64,000 bases of DNA from Francisella sp. LA112445. Its GTDB lineage: Bacteria > Pseudomonadota > Gammaproteobacteria > Francisellales > Francisellaceae. Each line of letters begins with the position of its first letter. Position 1 is the stretch's first letter. Shown here piece after piece: positions 40,625 through 48,828 of the stretch. Both the position numbers and the translations under genes were made by a program. The DNA lies in the NCBI RefSeq assembly GCF_012224145.1, contig NZ_CP041030.1, positions 248,001 through 312,000 of the forward strand, written 5' to 3'. Under the pieces are notes generated by a model. The model did no database searches and had not been told where the DNA came from. It saw nothing but the letters and a program-made list of their open reading frames with translations.

Positions 40625-42049
40625 ATGATTAACAGGTTTAAAAAAAGTATACAGCTAAAAGCTTTAACTAGGATATTTGTTTGTTTTTTATTTGTATTTA
40701 GTGCTAGTCAAGCTTGGGCATTAGTTGGTAAATTAAGTATTCAAAATGGAAAACTTTTTTTTATAAGTAATGGCAATAAGTTTAATCTTGAAGGTAGTAA
40801 AAGAGATCTAAAAGAATCAAAAAGTTTAACTCATTTAGATAGCTTAGTTGTTATCGAAAACTATACTAAGTTAGATAAAAATACCTTGCTTCTTAATGAG
40901 GTACCATCTTCAATAAGTGGCGATGTTCAGCTTAGCGGTAAGCTAATTGCTGATGGTAAAAACCTCTACATAAAAACATCTGCTAGTAAGATCCCAGTTA
41001 AATTCCTATATGGAGTTGATTTTAGGGGAAATCATTTTGATCAGAAATCTATAGATTATTATGTAAATAAACAGGTTAATGTTGTTGGCAAATCATATGG
41101 TGGATATTTACATATATCAGCGATATTACTAAGTAATATTTTTGATAATATGAATGCGAAATTTCCAATAAATACTAAATATAAAGATATTCTCGATAAA
41201 AATTATCAAAAGTTTATCATTGAGACTTTAATGAAAGATAAACTTAGTCAAAGACTACAGCCATTTAAAGCAACTATAATTAATAATTCAAAAGTTAGAA
41301 ATAATGATAAAGCACTAATTATCTCGTTAGCAGGTAGACAAGGAGATGACTTTGCTACAGTTGGCGGGCATTTTGTTTTAGGTGAGGCTACAGTTGATAA
41401 TGATATGCTTAAAGATTTTAGTCTTTTTAATTTTTATACAACTAAAAATAAAAAAATGATGATCCCAGCGAAGATCTCGTATGTGGATTATTTCGGCAAT
41501 TTAGCACAAGGTCAGCAAAATTACAGACCTACATATACACTTATTATATATGGTGTTGATAAAGATAAGATTCAAAAAATGGCAAATGTAATCAATAGAG
41601 ATCTTGATTATATGCGAACTTCACATGATACTGGAGGAATATCTTATGATTGTGTCAATACTGCGTTACATGCGTTATATAGAGCACAGTTTATAGATAA
41701 TCCTAGTTCGTTAAGCTTCTTAGGTTTACAGACTTTTTATCATGCACCTAAAAAATATGATAGTAATAACTACTCGTATCTTAATAATAGTTGGTATTAT
41801 ATTTTAAATAATAAGCAAGTATTTTTACCAAGAGCAGGGTTTGAATATATTTTAAATAATATTCAAGAATTTAAACCTAAACGAGTAGATTTTGTATTTT
41901 ATAATCAAGTTCCTTCAGGAAGGCCTCTAGGAGGTGCTCCTATAGCAAGTATATATACTTATCTAAGAATCTCAGCTAAATCAAGTGAGCCTTCTAAGCA
42001 TTATACTGTCTATGATATGGCTAACTATTTAGATAGTTTAGACATATAG
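40625..42049 (+). CDS. Unrecognised exported protein
   Basis: A 474-residue protein with a long signal peptide (about 1-32, ending SASQAWA). No family is recognised. The mature protein is soluble-looking and has a conserved-seeming central block, DTGGISYDCVNTALHALYRA (about 338-357), with a lone Cys beside an aspartate; a papain-like or NlpC-type active site was considered but the His is not clear. It is a single transcription unit before a repeat-containing gap. Confidence 0.5.
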   Translation: MINRFKKSIQLKALTRIFVCFLFVFSASQAWALVGKLSIQNGKLFFISNGNKFNLEGSKRDLKESKSLTHLDSLVVIENYTKLDKNTLLLNEVPSSISGDVQLSGKLIADGKNLYIKTSASKIPVKFLYGVDFRGNHFDQKSIDYYVNKQVNVVGKSYGGYLHISAILLSNIFDNMNAKFPINTKYKDILDKNYQKFIIETLMKDKLSQRLQPFKATIINNSKVRNNDKALIISLAGRQGDDFATVGGHFVLGEATVDNDMLKDFSLFNFYTTKNKKMMIPAKISYVDYFGNLAQGQQNYRPTYTLIIYGVDKDKIQKMANVINRDLDYMRTSHDTGGISYDCVNTALHALYRAQFIDNPSSLSFLGLQTFYHAPKKYDSNNYSYLNNSWYYILNNKQVFLPRAGFEYILNNIQEFKPKRVDFVFYNQVPSGRPLGGAPIASIYTYLRISAKSSEPSKHYTVYDMANYLDSLDI

Positions 42050-42145
42050 TTAATCTCAATATCTTTTGAAAACTTTTTTGCCATCATCTTCTCCAGTTGC
42101 TGAGCGGAGTTGAAGTGTGACCATATGATCTATTCATAATGAGTC

Positions 42146-42206
42146 TTAAAATTAGATTCTACGATCAAAGCCTGTGCTGAACTTGATTCAGTATCGAAGA
42201 ATGACA
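42146..42206 (+). repeat. 62-bp palindromic repeat, copy upstream of copA
   Basis: An imperfect palindrome with outer arms ATTCTACGAT/ATCGAAGAAT and an inner hairpin CTGAACTTGATTCAG. The inverted copy at 44772-44833 differs at only five positions over 62 bases. A related fragment GATTCTACGAT also occurs at 12538, and the nearby TTGCTGAGCGGAGTTGAA (42097) recalls 12325. It is a REP-like or MITE-like element. Confidence 0.85.
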
Positions 42207-42307
42207 TACTCCTTTTGGATTGCTTATTATTTTAAGCTAATTGTTTTGTTTTAATATTTTATCTACAATTATTGTCAGTAGTTGTTATTAAGATTGGATT
42301 CTTTGTT

Positions 42308-44737
42308 ATGTGGTTTATTGTTGAATCAATGTCATGCTCAAGTTGTGTAGCGAAAATAGAAAAGGCTTTGCTAAGTATAGATGGTGTGAGTAATGTTAAA
42401 GCAAATACTGTAGACAAAAGTGTATTCGTTGAGGCGGATGCTCCTTTAACTAGTGCTATACAAGATAAGTTACAAGAAATTGGTTATCCTGGTGAATTAC
42501 AGCAACAAGAGAAAAGTAGCAATAAATATCGTATTTTTATTGAGGGAATTTCTTGTTCTGGTTGTGTAGCAAAGATAGAGAAATCTTTGAAAGTGGTTGC
42601 TGGTGTTGAAAAGGTTAGTGCTAATGTCGTTGATAAAATATTAGAAATTCAAGGTAGTATGGATATTACCGAGATTTTTGCTACTTTAGAGAAAATAGGT
42701 AAACCAGGAGTTCTAGAGAAAAAATCACAAACTAGAGATATAGATAGAGCTAGAAAGGAAATCAAAACAAGTATTAAACAAGCAATAGTTGCATTTATCG
42801 TAGGTGTTGTTTTAATGCTTGTTCAAATGCATTCTGAAAATCAAAATAGTATTTTATATTTTTCAAATAGTCATAGTATAGATAGACTTCTGATTTGGGT
42901 TGTATTGGCTATTGCAACGTTTGCTGTTATGGTCTACTCAGGGAAACGTTATTATCAAGGAGCTTGGCGCCAGTTAAAATATCGATCATCAAATATGGAT
43001 ACGTTGGTTGCATTAGGTACTGGAGCAGCTTGGATATATTCTATTATTATTATTTTGTTTGAGTTTTATTTACCACAGCAAATGCTACATGTTTTTTTAG
43101 ATACTAGTGTTCTTATTCTAGGTTTTCTAAATATTGGTCATGCCATGGAGATTAAGTCAAAAGGTAGAGCATCTGAGGCTATCGAAAAACTGATTCATTT
43201 ACAGCCTAAAAATGCCCATGTAATTTATGATGATGTAGAGGTAGATATACCATTAGAGCTTCTAAAGGTAGGTCAGGTTATGGTTATTTATCCAGGTGAG
43301 AAGATTCCCGTTGATGGGGTGGTTATAGATGGTAAGGCTAATGTTGATGAATCAATGCTAACAGGTGAGTCTGATTTTATTAGTAAAAAAGTTAATGATA
43401 AAGTCTATGCTGGGACTATAAACCAAAATGGTAGCTTAAAAGTTAAAATGACAAAGTCTATAGATGAAACAGCTCTAGCAAATGTTATTGAACTTATTAA
43501 GTCTGCTCAAAGCTCAAAACCAGAAATTACTAGGATAGTAGATAAAGTTACAGCTGTATTTGTACCCGTTGTTATTGCTATTGCAGTGTTAACATTTGTA
43601 GTCTGGAGTTTTTTTAGCTTACCTTATGCGATAACTGCTGGAATAGCAGTTTTAGTTGTAGCTTGTCCATGTGCACTTGGTTTGGGAACGCCAATGTCAA
43701 TGATGGTTGGTATGGGTAAAGTTGCTGAATATGGTATTTTAATTCGTAATGGTGAAGTGCTGCAAAATGCAAGCGAGCTAACCCATATTGTTATGGATAA
43801 AACTGGTACTATTACACAAGGTAAGCCAGCAGTAACAAATAGTCACTTTATTGAGGATAATGATTTAGTTTTAAGTTATCTTTATGCTGTTGAGGCAAAA
43901 TCAGAGCATCCACTTGCACTTGCTTTAAGTACTTATAGTAAGGCATATGATAAGAGTTTGGCAGTAGGTGATTTTGAAACAACTTCAGGTAAGGGTATCT
44001 CCGCGAAAGTAGAAGGTACTAGCATACTTATTGGTAATATGAAGCTAATGTCAGAAAATGGCGTAGATATAGATAGTAATATTGAGCAGGTTTTAGATGG
44101 CTATGCTAATCAAGGAGCAACACCTATTATCTTTGCTATTGATGGTAAGGTGGCTGCGATCTTTGCTGTTAAAGACCCTATAAAAAAAGAGAGTAAAGAA
44201 GTTATATTTCGGCTTAAGAAATCTGGGCTTAACGTTGCTATGGTTACAGGAGATAATGAGCATACGGCAAGAGTAATTGCTCAAGAGGTTGGAATTGATA
44301 ATGATATGGTATTTGCTAGTGCAATGCCTGAAGATAAGACGCAATTTGTTGATGATCTACAAAAGCAAGGGTTTCAAGTTGGGATGGTTGGTGATGGTAT
44401 CAACGATGCTGCAGCTTTAGCAAAAGCGGATGTTGGTTTTGCTATGGGCAATGGTACTGATATAGCTATAGAAAGTGCTGATATTACATTGACATCTGGC
44501 GAGCTGAAAAATATCAATAACTCAATTATTCTTTCAAAGAAAATTATTACTAATATTAAGCAAACTTTAGTTGGGGCATTTATATATAATATCTGTGGTA
44601 TACCAGTTGCTGCAGGAGTTTTGTATCCATTCTTTGGTATTATGCTGAGTCCTGTAATAGCATCTTTAGCAATGGCTATGTCATCTGTAACAGTTGTTGC
44701 AGTAGCTTTGAGACTAAAACGTTTGACAGTTGATTAA
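42308..44737 (+). CDS. copA: Copper-exporting P1B-type ATPase
   Basis: Pumps Cu+ out of the cytosol. The 809-residue protein has two N-terminal metal-binding domains (SMSCSSC at about 8-13; GISCSGC at about 80-86), the membrane CPC motif in ACPCALG (about 452-455), the phosphorylation site DKTGT (Asp497), TGES, and GDGIND (about 695). YN in FIYNICG and MSS in MAMSSV are the Cu+-specific transmembrane signatures. The ATG at 42308 begins the first binding domain; the longer frame opens with TTG, and no strong ribosome-binding site is seen. Inverted repeats flank the gene. Confidence 0.92.
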   Translation: MWFIVESMSCSSCVAKIEKALLSIDGVSNVKANTVDKSVFVEADAPLTSAIQDKLQEIGYPGELQQQEKSSNKYRIFIEGISCSGCVAKIEKSLKVVAGVEKVSANVVDKILEIQGSMDITEIFATLEKIGKPGVLEKKSQTRDIDRARKEIKTSIKQAIVAFIVGVVLMLVQMHSENQNSILYFSNSHSIDRLLIWVVLAIATFAVMVYSGKRYYQGAWRQLKYRSSNMDTLVALGTGAAWIYSIIIILFEFYLPQQMLHVFLDTSVLILGFLNIGHAMEIKSKGRASEAIEKLIHLQPKNAHVIYDDVEVDIPLELLKVGQVMVIYPGEKIPVDGVVIDGKANVDESMLTGESDFISKKVNDKVYAGTINQNGSLKVKMTKSIDETALANVIELIKSAQSSKPEITRIVDKVTAVFVPVVIAIAVLTFVVWSFFSLPYAITAGIAVLVVACPCALGLGTPMSMMVGMGKVAEYGILIRNGEVLQNASELTHIVMDKTGTITQGKPAVTNSHFIEDNDLVLSYLYAVEAKSEHPLALALSTYSKAYDKSLAVGDFETTSGKGISAKVEGTSILIGNMKLMSENGVDIDSNIEQVLDGYANQGATPIIFAIDGKVAAIFAVKDPIKKESKEVIFRLKKSGLNVAMVTGDNEHTARVIAQEVGIDNDMVFASAMPEDKTQFVDDLQKQGFQVGMVGDGINDAAALAKADVGFAMGNGTDIAIESADITLTSGELKNINNSIILSKKIITNIKQTLVGAFIYNICGIPVAAGVLYPFFGIMLSPVIASLAMAMSSVTVVAVALRLKRLTVD

Positions 44738-44771
44738 AGTGAAAGGATTATATAGTTAATCCGAAAGAAAA

Positions 44772-44833
44772 ATGTCATTCTACGATACTGAATCAAGTTC
44801 AGTACAAGCTTTGATAGTAGAGTCTAATTTTAA
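44772..44833 (-). repeat. 62-bp palindromic repeat, inverted copy downstream of copA
   Basis: Reverse-complement copy of the element at 42146-42206, with five differences in 62 aligned bases. Together the two copies enclose copA as inverted repeats about 2.6 kb apart. Confidence 0.85.
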
Positions 44834-44937
44834 AACTAGTAATGTGTAGATTCCTATATCTAGGCTATATGATGATGAAAAAGGTTTCAAAAATCATTTG
44901 GATTAGTTATAGATTAAACCTTTGGATAGTTTGATGG

Positions 44938-46116
44938 TTATTTTTTTAGTTCTAGAGCAAAGAAAAGTTTTATTAATATAAAGCACACTAAAGATAATAT
45001 AAATATAATCGAAGCTAGGGCTAAGATTGTGTGAATATGTACTAGACCAAAGATAAATACCAAAATACTAGTTAAAAATATAAAGAATGAACCCATTAAT
45101 GCATTTGCGCTACCTGCAATATGGCTAAATAGACCAATACATAGTGCAAAGAAGTTAGGGAAAACAATTCCTCCAAAGAAGAATGCGATAAACATAAATA
45201 CAACTAGTGCTACAATACTTGTTGGGAAGAAAATACTAACTACCATTAATACTAGGCAAGATATAGCAGATATGCTTACTGATAAACTTAGCTTCATTCT
45301 ATTAAACTCTTCACTTAGATGTAGTAAGAATCTGTTAGCCATATTTCCTAAGAACCAAGCAAAGCCCATTAATAGTGCGATATTACCAAATGTAATTGCT
45401 GAGTAATGTAAAGTATCTTCTATAACAAATACTCCTACTGTACTAAATATCACAAGGAATGAATAAAGTAGTCCAATGCAAAGTGTACCAAGAACAAAAT
45501 GGTTATGGGTAGCCATCTCATAGTAGTTTGAGAATGATTTGCCTAAAGACATTTTGTGTGTTTGTTTTGCTGTCTCGCGATAAATAAAGATAATTAAAAG
45601 CAGCACACAAATCCCGTATATACTAAAGAAGTAAAAACATGATTTCCAACCAAAGTACTGTTGTAAATGACCACCTATGAAAGGAGCTATAATAGGACCT
45701 AATGCCCAGATAATAGTCATATAATTCATCATTCTTTTATATTGAGCACCTTCAAAGATATCTGGAATAATTGCTCTAGCAGATACCCCAACAAATGCTA
45801 TACATGCTCCTTGTAATATGCGATATACCATAAAAACAGTCATGCTAGTTGTTAGTGTCATTAAGTAAGAGATAATTATGAAGATTATCAGTGATACGAT
45901 AATTGGCTTTTTACGGCCAAAGCTATCTGTCACAGGTCCAGCAAATAGTTGAAAGAAAGCAAATGAAAGTAGATAAAATGAGATCGTATATTTTGCAAAT
46001 ACCTCAGGTGTACCAAATGCAGAGCTAATTGCTGGTAAAGATGGCGCATATAGATCAATACATAAGCCTGACATAGGAACTATTAAATAACAAATTATTG
46101 CAAATACTATGTTCAT
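44938..46116 (-). CDS. Bcr/CflA-type MFS drug exporter
   Basis: A 392-residue twelve-helix MFS protein. PMSGLCIDLYAPSLPAISSA in the first helix and loop, and AGPVTDSFGRKKPII, are typical of the Bcr/CflA drug-resistance group. It is divergent from a LysR-type gene across a 126-bp gap that contains an operator-like palindrome, so regulation by that protein is likely. Substrates are unknown. Confidence 0.85.
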   Translation of the reverse strand: MNIVFAIICYLIVPMSGLCIDLYAPSLPAISSAFGTPEVFAKYTISFYLLSFAFFQLFAGPVTDSFGRKKPIIVSLIIFIIISYLMTLTTSMTVFMVYRILQGACIAFVGVSARAIIPDIFEGAQYKRMMNYMTIIWALGPIIAPFIGGHLQQYFGWKSCFYFFSIYGICVLLLIIFIYRETAKQTHKMSLGKSFSNYYEMATHNHFVLGTLCIGLLYSFLVIFSTVGVFVIEDTLHYSAITFGNIALLMGFAWFLGNMANRFLLHLSEEFNRMKLSLSVSISAISCLVLMVVSIFFPTSIVALVVFMFIAFFFGGIVFPNFFALCIGLFSHIAGSANALMGSFFIFLTSILVFIFGLVHIHTILALASIIFILSLVCFILIKLFFALELKK

Positions 46117-46201
46117 TGCGATTACTCCTTTAAATTTATAATTTTAAACTTTACTTTGACTATTATATCTTTTTAACCTAAGATTAAGAAGTGTAAAAAA
46201 A

Positions 46202-46217
46202 GTTAATCATAATTAAC
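46202..46217. promoter_or_regulatory. Operator-like palindrome between exporter and LysR gene
   Basis: GTTAAT-CATA-ATTAAC is a perfect inverted repeat with 6-base arms, followed by a further GTTAA half-site at 46223. It lies about 25 bases before the LysR-type start and 85 before the divergent exporter, the usual position for a LysR box. Confidence 0.5.
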
Positions 46218-46242
46218 TATAAGTTAAAGATACTGAGGTGTT

Positions 46243-47136
46243 ATGCTTAAGAAATCTAATTTAAAACCATCACTAGATCATTTTGAAGTCTTTCTTACTG
46301 TTGTTGAAGAAAGTAGTTTTACAAATGCAGCTAAAAAACTAGGTATTACAACAGCTGCTGTTAGTAAAAATGTTAAATTACTAGAGCAACAAGTTGGAGC
46401 TCCTTTGATTCTTAGGTCAACAAAAAGGCTACAAACTACAGCTGAAGGTGAGAAGTTATATCTACAATGTAGAAATATTAAGCGTGAGTTAGATATAGCT
46501 AGGAATATGATCTCTGCAATAAATGCTCATCCTAGTGGTACCCTTAATATTATTTGTAATCCTCTATTATTTTCATCTGATTTATTATCTAAGTTAGATA
46601 CTTATGCTCAGATGTATCCAGATGTTACTATTAATATAGACTTGACAGAGCAACCTGTTAATTTCGGGCAAACAGCCATAGATGTTGCATTCGGGTTTAA
46701 CTGGCCACCACCGCAACATATTATTTCACGTAAATATAAGCAGACCTCTTATGTTACCTGTGCATCTCCTGAATATATTCGTAGGTATGGTGAGCCAAAG
46801 ACAGTTAAAGATATTCATAATCATAAACTTATTACACATACGATAAGAACAAAAAGTAATATGCATGTCTTACCAGGTCTTGAGAATACGGCAGAGAAAT
46901 TGCAGCCTTACATGTATCTTAATAGTGTAGAGGCTATGAAAGCCTGTGTCTTACATAATATGGGTATTGGACAGTTTCATGATTATGCTGTAGAGAAAGA
47001 GCTAAAAGAGGGAACTCTTGTTGAGATACTTAAGCCTGACTATGTTGAAACCATTGACTTATGTATCTATTATGAGAAAAATAATATTGTTCAACCAAAG
47101 GTTAAAAAACTTATTGAGTTGTTTTTTCCGAAGTGA
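46243..47136 (+). CDS. LysR-type transcriptional regulator
   Basis: A 297-residue regulator with an N-terminal winged helix (FEVFLTVVEESSFTNAAKKL, then GITTAAVSKNVKLLEQQVGA) and a LysR substrate-binding domain. It is divergent from the Bcr/CflA-type exporter, which is the probable target. Effector unknown. Confidence 0.9.
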   Translation: MLKKSNLKPSLDHFEVFLTVVEESSFTNAAKKLGITTAAVSKNVKLLEQQVGAPLILRSTKRLQTTAEGEKLYLQCRNIKRELDIARNMISAINAHPSGTLNIICNPLLFSSDLLSKLDTYAQMYPDVTINIDLTEQPVNFGQTAIDVAFGFNWPPPQHIISRKYKQTSYVTCASPEYIRRYGEPKTVKDIHNHKLITHTIRTKSNMHVLPGLENTAEKLQPYMYLNSVEAMKACVLHNMGIGQFHDYAVEKELKEGTLVEILKPDYVETIDLCIYYEKNNIVQPKVKKLIELFFPK

Positions 47137-47272
47137 TTGGAATCTAGATATAAGGCTTAAAATAGAGATATTATGGAGATTTGGAGTATTTGTTATTATT
47201 ATTCTTAAAAATCATATAATTCTGATTGCTACATTTGGAATTTTGTTAGGATTTAAATATTTGGGAAACTTG

Positions 47273-47349
47273 TGGTAGCTATGACTGGACTTGAACCAGT
47301 GACCCCAGCATTATGAATGCTGTGCTCTAACCAACTGAGCTACATAGCC
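47273..47349 (-). tRNA. tRNA-Met (CAT), elongator type
   Basis: The minus strand reads GGCTATGTAGCTCAGTTGGT... and folds into a full cloverleaf with anticodon loop TTCATAA (anticodon CAT), anticodon stem CAGCA/TGCTG and an encoded CCA end. The acceptor stem starts with a G-U pair. The body resembles E. coli elongator tRNA-Met; tRNA-Ile2, which also has CAT, is the alternative. Confidence 0.93.
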
Positions 47350-47365
47350 ACAAATGATGTAGCAT

Positions 47366-47393
47366 ATTATATTTAAATTATGATAATTGTCAA
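47366..47393 (-). promoter_or_regulatory. Consensus sigma-70 promoter of tRNA-Met
   Basis: On the minus strand, perfect TTGACA (47388-47393) and perfect TATAAT (47366-47371) are 16 bases apart. The start of transcription would be about ten bases before the mature tRNA. Such a full-consensus promoter fits a stable RNA. Confidence 0.85.
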
Positions 47394-47488
47394 TATTAAT
47401 TAATCGCTATATTAAAAAAAATATTACTAATGTTTTATTACTTGCTAAAAGGGTTGGTTTTGTAGTACGATATAAGCCAAGTGTACAA

Positions 47489-47502
47489 AGGGATTGATCC
47501 CT
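47489..47502 (+). promoter_or_regulatory. Hairpin in the leader of the ProQ/FinO gene
   Basis: AGGGAT-TG-ATCCCT is a perfect palindrome ending eight bases before the ATG at 47510. It includes the only Shine-Dalgarno-like bases (AAAGGGA) in the leader, so folding could hide the ribosome-binding site. Confidence 0.45.
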
Positions 47503-47509
47503 CTATAAA

Positions 47510-48223
47510 ATGATAAAAAATAAAATGTCTGACGGTAGAAATAAATTAAACGATTTTTCGCTATTACAATCTTTATTAGGTGGTTCTTCTAAGATAGAAG
47601 AAAAGACTTCTAGAATGAAGCAAGCAAGAGATAAAAATATCTCTAAGAATAAGAGTACTCCTAAAGCACCTGCTAAAAAGGTAGAAGATAGAGATACTTC
47701 ATTTATTCGTATTCCTCAATATGGGCATAGAATAAATAATAAAATAGTCGATGAATTGCAAAATCCTCAACTAGAAGATGCTCAAGAGATAGTAGTAACA
47801 GTTGATGTTGAGAAAGAAAGGCAAAAAGAAGAGGCTAAGCTATTTAAATGGTTATGTAAGCGTTTTCCAAAATGTTTCGATCCTATTAACAAGAAGCCTC
47901 TTAAAATAGGGATAAGCCCTGAAATTGAGATAATCTATCAGAATGAGCATTTTGCTCCAGTTGATAAGTTAGTGCTTAGAAATGTATTACGTCGTTATGT
48001 TGGCGATACTCGTTATCATAAAGCTGTATTTGAGCTAAAACAAAGATTCAATCTACAAGGTCAACCTGTTGAAGATTATTCTGCTGAGCATATTGAATAT
48101 TCTAAAAAGCGTCTAGATGAGATTGCTGAGAAAGCAGAATTTAGAGCGAAAGGCTTGACTATGAAAGATTACTACGAGTATAAAAAGCAACAGTCAGAAG
48201 AGGAAGTTGACTCAGAAGAATAA
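47510..48223 (+). CDS. ProQ/FinO-family RNA-binding protein
   Basis: A 237-residue protein with a disordered Lys/Ser-rich N-terminus (1-95) and a ProQ/FinO domain (about 110-200): LCKRFPKCFDPINKKPLKIG, then LVLRNVLRRYVGDTRYHKAV and RFNLQGQPVEDYSAEHIEYS. FinO-domain proteins bind structured RNAs, including sRNAs and 3' hairpins. A second ATG at 47525 could be the start. The C-terminal Tudor-like domain of E. coli ProQ is absent. Confidence 0.88.
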   Translation: MIKNKMSDGRNKLNDFSLLQSLLGGSSKIEEKTSRMKQARDKNISKNKSTPKAPAKKVEDRDTSFIRIPQYGHRINNKIVDELQNPQLEDAQEIVVTVDVEKERQKEEAKLFKWLCKRFPKCFDPINKKPLKIGISPEIEIIYQNEHFAPVDKLVLRNVLRRYVGDTRYHKAVFELKQRFNLQGQPVEDYSAEHIEYSKKRLDEIAEKAEFRAKGLTMKDYYEYKKQQSEEEVDSEE

Positions 48224-48330
48224 TATTTACAGTAAACTTTCATTCAGAAAGTTTATATAAAGTTATTGTCTATTTTGATCTTTAAGTTTATTATTTGACT
48301 AATTACAATCTATAACTCTTCTTATTGCTA

Positions 48331-48822
48331 ATGGCTTATATAAAATCGCGAAAACAAAAGAGAAGTATATTTTATCTAGGATTTTTAGTTTTATTAATTG
48401 CTGGTTTATTATCAGGCTGTGCAAGTGATAAAAAAGCTAGAGAGCTACCTGTGATAAAACATAAATATTCAAAATCAAAGCATACAGCATATCGGATTTT
48501 TGGTTTTGATTATGCAACTACTCCTAGTGGTATATATAATGTAGTTAACAAAGAGCCAACTAAATTTACAGTCAATGTATATATTGCTGATAATGAGGGT
48601 TGTAAGTTTACTTATACCAAAGATGATAAAGGTGCTCATCAAGATCAGTTTGACAGTACACAATCTTTTACAGCATATCTATCTGGTAGGAATGAGCTGC
48701 TAACACTTGAGTGTACAGGTAAACAGTCGAATATTGATTATAAAATAATAGCCTATGCAAATGGCATAGAGTATGACAGTATAGGTAACTTCTCATACCT
48801 TGTTGAGTCTGGTGCACTTTAG
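48331..48822 (+). CDS. Putative lipoprotein of unknown function
   Basis: A 163-residue protein with a basic N-terminus, a hydrophobic stretch and a lipobox LLSGC (Cys30). The mature part has two further cysteines and beta-rich composition; no family is recognised. It overlaps nothing and is convergent with trkH. A TTG six bases earlier opens the frame but the ATG is preferred. Confidence 0.65.
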   Translation: MAYIKSRKQKRSIFYLGFLVLLIAGLLSGCASDKKARELPVIKHKYSKSKHTAYRIFGFDYATTPSGIYNVVNKEPTKFTVNVYIADNEGCKFTYTKDDKGAHQDQFDSTQSFTAYLSGRNELLTLECTGKQSNIDYKIIAYANGIEYDSIGNFSYLVESGAL

Positions 48823-48828
48823 AAGAAT

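Noticed and set aside
40625-42049. Exported protein considered a papain-like or NlpC/P60 hydrolase because of DCVNTALHAL
   Set aside because: No convincing His and third catalytic residue could be placed after the Cys.
42272-42307. Upstream TTG start for copA
   Set aside because: The ATG at 42308 directly begins the first metal-binding domain, and the extra twelve residues match nothing.
42146-44833. copA plus flanking repeats considered as a composite transposon
   Set aside because: No transposase is present and no target-site duplication was recognised; the repeats are short palindromes also found elsewhere in the window.
47018-47278. 86-codon frame overlapping the end of the LysR-type gene and the tRNA
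   Set aside because: Overlaps two well-supported genes, has no ribosome-binding site, and its product is not recognisable.
47273-47349. tRNA-Ile2 (CAT read as lysidine) instead of tRNA-Met
   Set aside because: The body of the molecule resembles elongator tRNA-Met; without a search the alternative cannot be fully excluded.
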